Counted from the first letter of the stretch, positions 53,503 through 62,596 are shown. The stretch: 64,000 nt of DNA from Dryocola sp036489025 (GCA_036489025.1 DASXGN010000014.1:31027-95026), one strand, 5' to 3'. Numbers and translations: made by a program. The notes: a model not told the origin generated them from the letters alone.

Positions 53503-54425
53503 GTTTGCGGAGTCATTTTCGCCTGAGAGACAACCGCCAGCAGGCGCTGGCGCAGCTGCGCAATCAGCACCCGGGCAGCGAAATTACCCCCCTTAGCCCG
53601 GAGGCGCGTTATTTGCAGCTCCAGCTTCAAGACGAGCTGGACTGCCGGGCGCAGGCCTGGCTTAACGTGGACGCCTGGCTTGAGCAAATGAATATTCATC
53701 TCCCCGACATCCCGTGGCAGGAGGTTCCCCTCCGCTATCTGGCCCGCTGGCTGAACCCGCTTCAGCTTAGTTTCCTGATCGAAGAAAAAATCTGGGACGT
53801 GATTCAGATAGCGGTCAGCGTCAGTCCACTGCCGGAAGAGGCTCTTTCGCTGGTGGCCGAACCCTGTTCGCTGCTGTGTCTCGGCTGGCCGCAGGAAGAT
53901 GCAGGCCCTCAGGACGCGTGGGCCTCGGTGACCGAGCAGATACCTTTTCAGCTGCGGTTCGTTCTGGGCTACAGCCAGCTGAGCCTCGCCCAGCTGGCTA
54001 ACGTCGAGCCTGGGGATTTGCTGCTGATTAAGCGCGAGCTTGCCCATCTGGCCGTTGGCCCGCGCCGTCTTTACCGATTGAGTTATTACCCGAACCAGGA
54101 GGTTATTGTGGAAGAGCAGTTTGCAGAGCATTACGAAGAGTTTCGCCAGGAAGAAGAACCCCTGCACGACTGGGCCAGTCTGCCCGTAGACATTGAGTTT
54201 GTACTGGACGGTCGTACCGTGACGCTGGCGGAGCTGGAGGGTATTAAACCCGGAACTGCGCTAACGCTGAATCCTGAAGCGGAGCAGAACATCAAAATAT
54301 TCCTCAATAAAAGATTGTTCGCCCGCGGTGAGCTGGTGGCGCTCGAAAATGGATCTCTTGCGGTGGAGGTCAATCGCGTCAATCCCGGGCTTATCGGAGA
54401 GATGGAACATTCCGATGCTGAATAA
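53499..54425 (+). CDS. spaO: sorting platform protein SpaO (SctQ)
   Basis: A 308-residue cytosolic protein of the sorting platform. The N-terminal half is variable, and two SPOA domains follow: LRFVLGYSQLSLAQLANVEPGDLLL at about 150-174 and VDIEFVLDGRTVTLAELEGI at about 230-250. The start overlaps invJ (ATGA). A second translation start lies inside the gene (see next entry). Confidence 0.93.
   Translation: MSLRSHFRLRDNRQQALAQLRNQHPGSEITPLSPEARYLQLQLQDELDCRAQAWLNVDAWLEQMNIHLPDIPWQEVPLRYLARWLNPLQLSFLIEEKIWDVIQIAVSVSPLPEEALSLVAEPCSLLCLGWPQEDAGPQDAWASVTEQIPFQLRFVLGYSQLSLAQLANVEPGDLLLIKRELAHLAVGPRRLYRLSYYPNQEVIVEEQFAEHYEEFRQEEEPLHDWASLPVDIEFVLDGRTVTLAELEGIKPGTALTLNPEAEQNIKIFLNKRLFARGELVALENGSLAVEVNRVNPGLIGEMEHSDAE
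54108..54425 (+). CDS. short SpaO product from an internal start
   Basis: Inside spaO, AGGAGG at 54097-54102 is followed after five bases by GTG at codon 204, in frame with spaO. It would give a 105-residue protein containing only the second SPOA domain. Internal starts at this place are known in Salmonella SpaO, Shigella Spa33 and Yersinia YscQ, where both products are needed. The perfect ribosome site within coding sequence is direct evidence in this window. Confidence 0.75.
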   Translation: MEEQFAEHYEEFRQEEEPLHDWASLPVDIEFVLDGRTVTLAELEGIKPGTALTLNPEAEQNIKIFLNKRLFARGELVALENGSLAVEVNRVNPGLIGEMEHSDAE

Positions 54426-55086
54426 CGACATCTCCCTGATCGCGGTTCTGTCTTTCTTTACGCTGCTGCCGTTCATTATTGCCGGGGGAACCTGCTTTAT
54501 TAAATTCTCTATTGTGCTGGTGATGGTTCGCAACGCCCTGGGGATTCAGCAGGTCCCTTCAACGTTAACCCTGAACGGCGTGGCGCTTATTTTAAGCGCC
54601 TTCGTGATGATGCCGGTGTGCCAGCGGATCTCCAGCTATATAGAATCTAATCATATCGACTTTAATAACAGCGCTTCGGTGACGCAATTAGTGGAGCAGG
54701 GGCTGGGCAGCTACCGCGATTATCTGGTGCGCTATTCCGATCGGGATCTGATTCGTTACTTTAATAAGGTACAGCAGCAGCGAAACGGCGAGCCAGAGCC
54801 GATAGTAGAGGATCATGAATTAGCCACTTTATCGCTTATGACATTAATGCCGGCCTATGCATTAAGTGAAATCCAGAGCGCATTTAAAATTGCTTTCTAT
54901 CTTTACGTGCCTTTCGTGGTGATTGATATGGTGGTCTCCAGCATATTACTGGCGCTGGGGATGATGATGATGAGCCCGGTGACCATCTCGATTCCCATCA
55001 AGCTTATTCTGTTTGTTTCGATGAACGGCTGGAGCCTGCTAACCAAGGGATTGATCGCCCAATACGCGGACCTGATGACATCATGA
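54415..55086 (+). CDS. spaP: export apparatus protein SpaP (SctR)
   Basis: A 223-residue FliP-family membrane protein of the export gate core. Hallmarks are FFTLLPFIIAGGTCFIKFSIVLVMVRNALGIQQVPS and, near the end, LALGMMMMSPVTISIPIKLILF. The ATG at 54415 overlaps the spaO end by 11 bases; a longer frame upstream runs through spaO and is not used. Confidence 0.96.
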   Translation: MLNNDISLIAVLSFFTLLPFIIAGGTCFIKFSIVLVMVRNALGIQQVPSTLTLNGVALILSAFVMMPVCQRISSYIESNHIDFNNSASVTQLVEQGLGSYRDYLVRYSDRDLIRYFNKVQQQRNGEPEPIVEDHELATLSLMTLMPAYALSEIQSAFKIAFYLYVPFVVIDMVVSSILLALGMMMMSPVTISIPIKLILFVSMNGWSLLTKGLIAQYADLMTS

Positions 55087-55337
55087 GTAACGTTCTGTTT
55101 ATCGGTAACTCAGCGCTGATTGTGGTGCTGAAACTGACGGCGGTGCCGATTGCGTTTGCCACCATCGTCGGGATTATTGTTGGCCTGTTCCAGACGGTGA
55201 TGCAAATTCAGGAACAAACCCTGCCTTTTGGTCTGAAAATGCTGGCGGTCTTCGCCAGTATTTTTATGCTCATGGAATGGTTCTCCGCCGAAATGATGAA
55301 TTTTGCCACCCAGGCTTTTTACATGGCTTTTCATTAA
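55083..55337 (+). CDS. spaQ: export apparatus protein SpaQ (SctS)
   Basis: An 84-residue FliQ-family protein with two membrane helices (VVLKLTAVPIAFATIVGIIVGLF and LKMLAVFASIFMLMEWF) joined by the MQIQEQTLPF loop. It overlaps spaP by four bases (ATGA). Confidence 0.95.
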   Translation: MSNVLFIGNSALIVVLKLTAVPIAFATIVGIIVGLFQTVMQIQEQTLPFGLKMLAVFASIFMLMEWFSAEMMNFATQAFYMAFH

Positions 55338-55349
55338 CACGGAAAATAT

Positions 55350-56114
55350 ATGCTGTTTGTTGCGCTTTATCTCAATTTTCAGCACAGCGTGCTGACGTTT
55401 GTCATGGTGTACGCGCGTCTGGCTATCGTCTTTTATATGCTGCCGGTGCTGGGTGAGCGGGTTTTATCTAATCTCATTATTAAAAACACCATTATTTCCC
55501 TGACGATTATCGGCCTGTGGCCCTGTTTTGAAACGGTGATTACCCCGGAGCAGGGCTGGTTCTATATTCTTATTAAAGAATGCATTGTCGGATTAATTCT
55601 GGCGATGACGCTGTGCGTGCCGTTCTGGGTCATTATTAGCCTTGGCGAAATTCTCGATAACCAGCGCGGAGCCACTATCAGCGACAGTATTGACCCGGTA
55701 AACGGCGTGCAAAGCTCAATTCTTTCCGGCTTTCTCAACTTTGCCTTCGGCGCTATTTTCTTCGCCAGCGGCGGCATGGTCCGGCTAATGGACGTCATGG
55801 TCCAGAGCTATCAGATGCTGCCCCGAGGCAGCACGCTGGAAGGGATTCACTGGGAGCAAGCCGGGCAGATGCTGCAGGTGCTGATGCAAAACAGCATTCT
55901 GCTGGCCGCGCCGGTTATGCTGGTGATGATGGTGGCGGAGATGCTGCTCGGCGTGTTCGCGCGCTATTGCCCGCAGCTCAACCCCTTCTCGCTGTCGTTA
56001 ACGATCAAAAGTTTTATCGCCTTCGTGATTTTCCTTTTCTACGGCTTCCAGGCCATGTCAGAAAAGCCGCTCCAGCTGTTCTCCGCTGCGGGCTTTAGGC
56101 AGTTTATTTCCTGA
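55350..56114 (+). CDS. spaR: export apparatus protein SpaR (SctT)
   Basis: A 254-residue FliR-family membrane protein. Typical segments are TFVMVYARLAIVFYMLPVLGERVL, QRGATISDSIDPVNGVQSSILSGF and the closing LTIKSFIAFVIFLFYG. It follows spaQ by 12 bases and precedes spaS by 10. Confidence 0.95.
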   Translation: MLFVALYLNFQHSVLTFVMVYARLAIVFYMLPVLGERVLSNLIIKNTIISLTIIGLWPCFETVITPEQGWFYILIKECIVGLILAMTLCVPFWVIISLGEILDNQRGATISDSIDPVNGVQSSILSGFLNFAFGAIFFASGGMVRLMDVMVQSYQMLPRGSTLEGIHWEQAGQMLQVLMQNSILLAAPVMLVMMVAEMLLGVFARYCPQLNPFSLSLTIKSFIAFVIFLFYGFQAMSEKPLQLFSAAGFRQFIS

Positions 56115-56124
56115 GGAGAGCACG

Positions 56125-57237
56125 ATGGCGGAAAAAACAGAGCAGCCGACCAGTAAGCGGCGCAAGGATTCGGCTAAAAAAGGCCAGACGTTTAAAAGTA
56201 AAGATCTTATTACCACCCTTATTCTGCTGGTGGGGGTCTACTTCCTCGCGCATGGCATGAACTTTCGCGATTTTATTTCCTTTTACACTATGATCCTGCA
56301 GTACAACACTCAGATTGGCATGAATGATTTCCTGCTTGGTTTGGCACGCATTTTCTTTCTGCTTGCGCTGCCTTTTATCACGATTTGCGCCCTGGTAGGG
56401 ATTGCCGGCACTTTATTTCAGACAGGGTTCACCATAGCTACGGAGGCCATTAAGCTGAACTTTAAAGCACTCAATCCGGTGGAGGGGGTGAAGAAAATTT
56501 TTAGCATGCGCACGGTTAAAGAACTGGTGAAATCACTCTGCTACCTGATTATTTTCGCCGTGACCTGCTACAACCTGGTTCATGACGATCTCCGCCAGGC
56601 ATTAACCCTTTATCGAACGGATATGGCAGGGCTTATCGCCTGTTGGGTGGCCTTGACGGTGAAAGCTGTGCTGGTGTTTATCGGCTGGTCTGTATTCGTG
56701 CTGCTGGCTGATTTTATCGTCGAGTATTTTCTGCATTTTAAAGATATGAAAATGGATAAGCACGAGGTGAAACAGGAACGCAAGGAGAGCGACGGCAACC
56801 CACAAATTAAGAGCGCCAGGCGGCGCGCCCACCAGGAAATTCTTTCCGGCGAAGAGATGGCTGCGGTCAGAAATTCTGAAGTGGTGATGGCCAACCCGAC
56901 GCATATTGCCATGGCTATTTATTTTAATCCCGAAGTGGCGTCGCTGCCCTTTATTGCGCTGCGCTGTACCAACATGAAAGCGAAAGCGGCTATTGCCTAT
57001 GCGGAAAAAATCGGCGTGCCGGTGGTACGTAACATTCCGCTAACCCGTCGGCTTTTCCGCACCTACGATCAGTTCAATTTCATTTCGCTTAATGACGACG
57101 TGCTTATCGACGTAATGGATATTCTTATCTGGCTACGCCAGGTTGAAACTGCCGGTATGACGCTAATGGCGCCGGCCAGTCATGAAATGGATGCAAATTC
57201 TTCAGCATCTGGGGGCACGTCTCCGGGAGAGCTGTAG
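56125..57237 (+). CDS. spaS: export switch protein SpaS (SctU)
   Basis: A 370-residue FlhB-family protein with four membrane helices and a cytosolic autoprotease domain. The self-cleavage motif NPTH is at residues 257-260; cleavage between Asn and Pro controls substrate switching. The start MAEKTEQPTSKRRKDSAKKGQ is the family hallmark. The C-terminal tail is Ser/Gly-rich. It closes the structural operon. Confidence 0.97.
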   Translation: MAEKTEQPTSKRRKDSAKKGQTFKSKDLITTLILLVGVYFLAHGMNFRDFISFYTMILQYNTQIGMNDFLLGLARIFFLLALPFITICALVGIAGTLFQTGFTIATEAIKLNFKALNPVEGVKKIFSMRTVKELVKSLCYLIIFAVTCYNLVHDDLRQALTLYRTDMAGLIACWVALTVKAVLVFIGWSVFVLLADFIVEYFLHFKDMKMDKHEVKQERKESDGNPQIKSARRRAHQEILSGEEMAAVRNSEVVMANPTHIAMAIYFNPEVASLPFIALRCTNMKAKAAIAYAEKIGVPVVRNIPLTRRLFRTYDQFNFISLNDDVLIDVMDILIWLRQVETAGMTLMAPASHEMDANSSASGGTSPGEL

Positions 57238-57368
57238 CAGGGAGCTGTACGGTTTTTTTGTATTAACTATCGGGGGGCAACAGTATGATGATTATATCTT
57301 CTTCACTGTCTGCGCTTGGGTTAATTGACTGTTTTTATAAATTTCAATAAATAATGTAAGAGGCGGAG
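57238..57368 (+). promoter_or_regulatory. spaS-sicA intergenic region
   Basis: About 130 AT-rich bases before sicA. In Salmonella the matching gap contains the promoter activated by InvF with SicA. A 21-codon frame (57285-57350) with a GGGGGG ribosome-like site lies inside but is unsupported. No terminator hairpin was found, so readthrough from spaS is also possible. Confidence 0.4.
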
Positions 57369-57920
57369 ATGGCTAAAAAAAATATGCTGGATTTTCTCAA
57401 TGATGATGAAAATCATGTCAGCGATGAAGAACTCGAAGCTTATTCTGAAAGTTTGCTTGACGCTATTCAGAATGGCGCGACGATGAAGGATGTTTACGGC
57501 GTTGCCAATGACACCATGCAGGATATGTACAAGCTGGCATACGATTTTTATCATCAGGGCAAGCTGGACGATGCCGAGTCGTTATTCCGCTTTCTGTGTA
57601 TTTATGATTTTTATAATCCTGAATATGCCATGGGGCTGGCGGCGGTATACCAATTAAAAAAGAATTATGCCAAAGCAATAGATTTCTATGCGCTTGCCTA
57701 TTCATTATCAAAAGAGGACTACCGGCCAATGTTTTATGCCGGCCAGTGTAATCTGATGCTTCGTCAGGCAGTCCAGGCCCGCAAGTGTTTCGATATTGTT
57801 ATTACCCGATGCAGCGATCCAGCACTAGGTGAAAAAGCTAAAGCTTATCTTTCCGCGCTGAATAATATTGAGCGCGATAAGGCACGGACTCCTGAAAAGG
57901 AGATTATAAATGAGGATTGA
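57369..57920 (+). CDS. sicA: translocator chaperone SicA (SctE/SctB chaperone, class II)
   Basis: A 183-residue TPR protein that binds the hydrophobic translocators SipB and SipC before export and, in Salmonella, is also the co-activator of InvF. TPR repeats are visible in LAYDFYHQGKLDDAESLFRFL, YAMGLAAVYQLKKNYAKAI and FYAGQCNLMLRQAVQARKCF. AGAGGCGGAG precedes the ATG. The 131-base gap after spaS probably holds an InvF-dependent promoter. Confidence 0.95.
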   Translation: MAKKNMLDFLNDDENHVSDEELEAYSESLLDAIQNGATMKDVYGVANDTMQDMYKLAYDFYHQGKLDDAESLFRFLCIYDFYNPEYAMGLAAVYQLKKNYAKAIDFYALAYSLSKEDYRPMFYAGQCNLMLRQAVQARKCFDIVITRCSDPALGEKAKAYLSALNNIERDKARTPEKEIINED

Positions 57921-57922
57921 AA

Positions 57923-60118
57923 ATGAATATGCGGGTAGAGAGTACTGGCTTTTATGACCACTTAATGGGTGGCGAGGAAGTCAGCAATGTCGAAATAAAA
58001 AAACGCCGCGATCGGGCGAAAAGTTCTGCGGATGAGGAATTACAACAACAAAAGCAGAAGCAGAAATCTAAGAGCCAAAGCGATGCTTTGCAGCGTTATG
58101 CCGCGCGGCGTAATGCGAATACTGAAGATCAAAAACAAGGCGATCGCGCTACTGCTTTTGCGAATGAAGAGTTAAAAAAACAAAATGCTCAGGCGCAGCG
58201 TTTCGCAAATGAAGAATTAAAAAGGCATCCCCAGCTGGGGACTATTCAGGAAGCGCTTAAAGTCTTACAGCCGGAACAGCTGCTGGAAGTGTTGAAAAAT
58301 ACCCGGACCGCCATCGGCGGGAATGCGGCAACGGTTAATATTGAAAAGCAGGATATGCCTGTTTTGTTAGCTCCGCAAAGCGGCCCGGATGAAAAGAGCG
58401 GGGGGAAAAATACCAGCCTGTCTGCCTCCGCGCTGATGACGGCGCTGCTGGGCAAAATTACCCAGCTCACCACCGATTCTTCGCTCACGAATCTGGTATC
58501 GCAGCTGCAGGGGTTCAACGCCATGATGGCCGGAGCGGGGAACGCTTACGGCCAGCTCGCGGAACAGCTGGAGCAGCAGGGCGAGGCGTGGGCTAATGCG
58601 AATGATGCGTTAAAAGACGCTCAGCAGCAGGCTGATGCGCTATCGCAGGATGTCGATAAGGCTCAGTCGGCGCTGGATGACGCGCAGAAAAAACTGAGTG
58701 CCCTGGAGGCGGAAGCCGCAAAACAGGATCCGGTGTCTGAAAGCCTGCAAAAACAGATTGATACAGCAAAAGCGGTGGTGACGGGCGCGCAGGCTACTCT
58801 GACGCAGGCGAAGACGGCCAGTCATAACTTTGTTGAGAAGACCCTCAATCCGGCGACGAAAACGGAGCAAAATGCCCGGGCCGCGCTGGATGCAACCCAG
58901 GCCCAGTCGAAGGCGTTGATTAATACCTTATCACCGCAGCAGCAGAGCGCCGTTGAGCAACACCGCAAGCAGGCCGACGAGCAGGCGAAGACCCTGACAT
59001 TCCTGATGGCGCTGATGTCGCAGCTGATTGACAAAAGTTCAAGCGAAGACCTTAAGGCGACTGCCGAGCTGAAACAAAAGCTGGCGGAAGCGTCCGCAAA
59101 AGACGCTGAGAAAAAGGCGAAAGAGTACGAAGAAGAAGTGCGTAAAGCCGAAGAGATGCAGAAGACCATGGGCTGCATCGGCAAAATACTCGGCTGGCTT
59201 ATCACCGCGGTCAGTTTCGTTGCCGCAGCGTTCACCGGCGGGGCTTCCCTGGCGCTGGCGGCCGTTGGGCTGGCGCTGGCGATAGGCGATGAAATCAGTC
59301 AGGCGGTAACAGGACATTCATTTATGGCAGATGCCATGCAGCCGCTGATGGATGCCATCGTGAAGCCGCTAATGGAACTGATGGGCAAAATGTTTTCCGC
59401 CATTCTTGAGGGTTTGGGCGTCGATAAAGGGACGGCTGAGATGGTCGGGCAGATCCTCGGTGCTATTGCCGCCGCGGCAGCATTGGTCGTTGGGGTGATG
59501 GTGGCCGGTAGCGTCATGAGCAAAGTCTTCGGCGTGGTGATGAAGAAGATTGGCATGGACGTCGCAGAAGAAGCCAGTAAGACCATGGCCAAAAATGTGG
59601 CGGTGGAAGTTGAAAAAGAAGTGGTACAGGACGTGACCAAAAACGTCGTGAAATCCGTGGTGAAGGAAGTGGCGGAGGAGGTGGCGGAGGAAGTGGCTGA
59701 GAAAGCAACCAAAACCACCATGCAGCGACTGATGGACAGTGCCGTTGGCCAGGTGTTTAAGCGTCTGAGCCAGGGTTTCGGTCGGTCAATGGGGATGAAC
59801 GAAGTCAAAATGGCTAAGGTCTATAACCGCACCCAGATGGGCATGACCGGCGCGAATATGGTGAATACCTCTATTCAGGTCGCGGGTGGCATCGCTGTGG
59901 CCAGCATGATGCTGGACGCCACAAAAATCCGCGCGCAAATGATGAAAGACGCTGCGCTCCAGGAGCTGCTTGGCGAAATGATGGATCGCGCTGTCGATAC
60001 CTTTGCCCACCGTATGGAGACGGTCAATCAGATTGTCAAAAACATCTCGACCGTGGCGGAAAACCAAAAGCAGGCCGGGAATTACATTACCCGACAGATG
60101 AGCGCCGTTGCCGGATAA
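57923..60118 (+). CDS. sipB: translocator/invasin SipB (IpaB family)
   Basis: A 731-residue secreted protein that inserts in host membranes as part of the translocon. Two hydrophobic segments (about 416-456, GKILGWLITAVSFVAAAFTG, and 507-535, QILGAIAAAAALVVGVMVAG) and flanking coiled coils match IpaB/SipB. The ATG at 57923 follows GAGG by seven bases; the frame opens with TTG six bases earlier. It is longer than the 593-residue Salmonella SipB, partly because of a Gln/Lys-rich N-terminal stretch carrying three copies of an (S/F)A(D/N)EEL motif. A strong EVAEEVAEEVAEKA helix follows the second membrane segment. Confidence 0.93.
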   Translation: MNMRVESTGFYDHLMGGEEVSNVEIKKRRDRAKSSADEELQQQKQKQKSKSQSDALQRYAARRNANTEDQKQGDRATAFANEELKKQNAQAQRFANEELKRHPQLGTIQEALKVLQPEQLLEVLKNTRTAIGGNAATVNIEKQDMPVLLAPQSGPDEKSGGKNTSLSASALMTALLGKITQLTTDSSLTNLVSQLQGFNAMMAGAGNAYGQLAEQLEQQGEAWANANDALKDAQQQADALSQDVDKAQSALDDAQKKLSALEAEAAKQDPVSESLQKQIDTAKAVVTGAQATLTQAKTASHNFVEKTLNPATKTEQNARAALDATQAQSKALINTLSPQQQSAVEQHRKQADEQAKTLTFLMALMSQLIDKSSSEDLKATAELKQKLAEASAKDAEKKAKEYEEEVRKAEEMQKTMGCIGKILGWLITAVSFVAAAFTGGASLALAAVGLALAIGDEISQAVTGHSFMADAMQPLMDAIVKPLMELMGKMFSAILEGLGVDKGTAEMVGQILGAIAAAAALVVGVMVAGSVMSKVFGVVMKKIGMDVAEEASKTMAKNVAVEVEKEVVQDVTKNVVKSVVKEVAEEVAEEVAEKATKTTMQRLMDSAVGQVFKRLSQGFGRSMGMNEVKMAKVYNRTQMGMTGANMVNTSIQVAGGIAVASMMLDATKIRAQMMKDAALQELLGEMMDRAVDTFAHRMETVNQIVKNISTVAENQKQAGNYITRQMSAVAG

Positions 60119-60169
60119 AAGGCGGCCAGTCTGTTTCTTTAATATCGATTAATCATGGAGTTTTAAATT

Positions 60170-61402
60170 ATGCCAAATATTACCGGTAGTACTACGCAAT
60201 ATATTCCAGCGCAGGACTATTTACAGAAAGACAATACCAAAAATGTCGCGCATGAAGAGAGCCGAAGTGTTCTAAGCGTCACGGCATTAGCTGAGGAAAA
60301 AGGCGGGCTGTCCATGATGCTTGATAAGCAAAGCTTGCGGACCGATGATTCCCGGGCAATGTCCGCATCGCTTAAGCGCAAAGGCGGCGATGTAGAAGGT
60401 GAACCCGCCGCTAAGGCCGTCAAGCTTTCCACCGCAGGTGAAGGCGATAGTCGTAAAGCTGAACTTCTGGCGGGAACGGCGGCAAGCGTGATGCCACCGC
60501 AGAATAATATTACCCAGGCGAATAATAAACCCTCTGAGAGCAAGGGCACCGAGGTGTCAACCGCGAATGGTTCATCGTCTGTTGCCGGGCAAAAACGTTC
60601 ACATTCTGCCGTTGAAGGGGGCACCGATATTACCGGTGCGAGCCCGGCTAAACGCACGTTCATAAACGTGATTGGGTCGGACCTTTCTATGCAAGTCGCG
60701 AACAGCGTGCAGATAACCTCTTTGTCCGCCGAACGTACGCAAAGCATCATGGGAGCCAATGCCTCTGTCCGCGGATTAGACGCGGCGGTTCGTTCCGGTG
60801 AACACCTGGAGAAAGCCGCACAGCAGAACATGATCGGTTCTATCACCTCGGGCGTGGAGCGAATTGGGGGAGGCCTCGCAACTGCCGGGAGCCAAATGAA
60901 AGCGCTGGGCAAAGAAGCCAAATCGATTAAAACTAACCTTAGTCCGTCACGTAATATGGAGCTGGGCGTAAGTCAGAGCAAAACGTCTATTAACGCTGGC
61001 AAAGATACCATGGTGCATCAGGGCAAGGCGCTCTCCGGCGATACCCAGGCGGTTCTGAGCCAGTCTCACGCGGGCGATTTGCACACCAGCGCAACGCTGC
61101 GTGATAGCCATAACAAGGTTCAGCTTGATACCACCCAGTCCCGCATCCGGGCTGAGTATGGAAACCAGGTCATCAATGCGGGGGCAGGCATCACCGAAGC
61201 TGGTTTTGGCGTAGCCGCCGCCGCGGAGCAGAAAGAGTCGAAGTTGGCCGATGCTAACCGTGAGGTCGAGATTTCGCTGGCAAACGTTCACAGTCAGGTC
61301 GAGAAGAAAAACGCCGACAACAGGAAATCAACGCTCGACGCCTTAAGCAACGCTCTGGATACCAATCTCAATACCGTTTCGTCCATGGCGGAGCGTACCT
61401 AA
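60170..61402 (+). CDS. sipC: translocator SipC (IpaC family)
   Basis: A 410-residue secreted translocator. The first 170 residues are Ser/Ala/Lys-rich and poorly structured. The C-terminal half is helical, with a weakly hydrophobic AGITEAGFGVAAAAEQ stretch and a final helix (DNRKSTLDALSNALDTNLNTVSSM), as in SipC/IpaC. GGAG lies ten bases before the ATG. Its order after sipB and before sipD supports the call. Confidence 0.88.
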   Translation: MPNITGSTTQYIPAQDYLQKDNTKNVAHEESRSVLSVTALAEEKGGLSMMLDKQSLRTDDSRAMSASLKRKGGDVEGEPAAKAVKLSTAGEGDSRKAELLAGTAASVMPPQNNITQANNKPSESKGTEVSTANGSSSVAGQKRSHSAVEGGTDITGASPAKRTFINVIGSDLSMQVANSVQITSLSAERTQSIMGANASVRGLDAAVRSGEHLEKAAQQNMIGSITSGVERIGGGLATAGSQMKALGKEAKSIKTNLSPSRNMELGVSQSKTSINAGKDTMVHQGKALSGDTQAVLSQSHAGDLHTSATLRDSHNKVQLDTTQSRIRAEYGNQVINAGAGITEAGFGVAAAAEQKESKLADANREVEISLANVHSQVEKKNADNRKSTLDALSNALDTNLNTVSSMAERT

Positions 61403-61417
61403 CACCTCATGCTTTTC

Positions 61418-61444
61418 GCGGGCGGAGCATATCCTGCCGCCCGC
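61418..61444 (+). promoter_or_regulatory. hairpin between sipC and sipD
   Basis: GCGGGCGG pairs perfectly with CCGCCCGC around an 11-base loop, 16 bases after the sipC stop. ACCCTAAAAGG follows, so it is not a classical terminator, but the strong stem could limit readthrough or protect the upstream mRNA end. It ends 21 bases before the sipD start. Confidence 0.5.
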
Positions 61445-61465
61445 ACCCTAAAAGGAAATATCGTT

Positions 61466-62596
61466 ATGCTTCCCGTTCAGGCTTCATCTACTGTTATTCG
61501 TCATCTTCCTTTGGAAACGGCCAGCGCGCAGGCGGTCCCTGGGGCAGAGGTTCATGTCGGATCGACCTCCGAATTAAACACTAAATTGCTTAAAGAACTG
61601 CTTACCCATCTGGAAACCTCCGGCGGGGCAGAGAAAATGGATGAGCTCCGGGCGTCATTAAAGCAGTTCGGGCTGGATACCAGCGATGACGATTTCGAAA
61701 ACAGCAAACTTCGCGCGGCGGTAGAGCAGTTAAAAAATGCCAATGACACCGCGCGTCCGCAGGATGATGTGTCGCAAACCATCGCCGCTCAGCAGCAGCG
61801 GGTGAAGGAGAGCGCGCGGGCGCTGAGTGAAATCCAGCGTGAAGTTGCCACCGGTCGCACGAAAGCAAATTACGCCGCCAGTCAGTTTACGGCCGCCAAA
61901 GAGAATGCTTTGCGGAGCTCTGCTCCTGATGAAAGCAGCAGCGATGACGAGATCAGCGTTCACACCAGCTATGCACAGCTGTGGGCGAGGATGGCGGAAG
62001 CCATTAAAAATATCAAAACGGAATACGTCGATTTCTATGCCGATCTGATGCAAAAGTACACGGAAATGTACGAGTCGTTTAATAACAACGTTCAAAAAGC
62101 TGGCTCAGAGGCTGTTACTGCGGGTAAGGATGGCAACAATGTTAATTTTGATGCCGCAGCTATGCAAAATGGGTATAAAAAATTTCAGGATGAAGTTGAT
62201 GCTATCGATTTAGGCAGCGTAAAAAACTGGGATCAAATGTCTGATGCCGAGAAACAAACGATGAAAACCACGCTACAGCCTGCCTTTAATGTCGATAGCA
62301 GTGGCAAGATCAGTTTCAATTTAGATCAGTACAATGCAGCACCAAATTACCCGGCAGGTTTTATCGATTTTAACGGAATGGTTATACCGTCAAAAACAGA
62401 AATTTCTACCGCCGGCTATCAGGCCTGGCTGGCCAGTTTTAATGCCAGTGGCACCGCGCTGCAAAGTAATATGCAATCTTTTGCCCAGCGTTACAGCCAG
62501 GCCAACAGTACCTTTGATAACTTAAATAAAGTCCTCAGCGGGGCAATTAGCTCCCTGGCAGACAGCGCAAAAGACGTGCTTAAAGCCCTGGGCTAA
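61466..62596 (+). CDS. sipD: needle tip protein SipD (IpaD family)
   Basis: A 376-residue secreted protein that caps the needle and controls translocon insertion. The coiled-coil core is visible in the central helices (YAQLWARMAEAIKNIKTEYVDFYADLMQKY, a SipD/IpaD hallmark) and the long C-terminal helix near SQANSTFDNLNKVLSGAI. The ATG at 61466 is nine bases after AAAGGA; the frame extends further upstream to 61409 through the sipC-sipD hairpin without a ribosome site. Confidence 0.93.
   Translation: MLPVQASSTVIRHLPLETASAQAVPGAEVHVGSTSELNTKLLKELLTHLETSGGAEKMDELRASLKQFGLDTSDDDFENSKLRAAVEQLKNANDTARPQDDVSQTIAAQQQRVKESARALSEIQREVATGRTKANYAASQFTAAKENALRSSAPDESSSDDEISVHTSYAQLWARMAEAIKNIKTEYVDFYADLMQKYTEMYESFNNNVQKAGSEAVTAGKDGNNVNFDAAAMQNGYKKFQDEVDAIDLGSVKNWDQMSDAEKQTMKTTLQPAFNVDSSGKISFNLDQYNAAPNYPAGFIDFNGMVIPSKTEISTAGYQAWLASFNASGTALQSNMQSFAQRYSQANSTFDNLNKVLSGAISSLADSAKDVLKALG

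Noticed and set aside
57285..57350. 21-codon frame with a GGGGGG ribosome-like site between spaS and sicA
   Set aside because: Too short to support from sequence alone; noted in the intergenic entry only.
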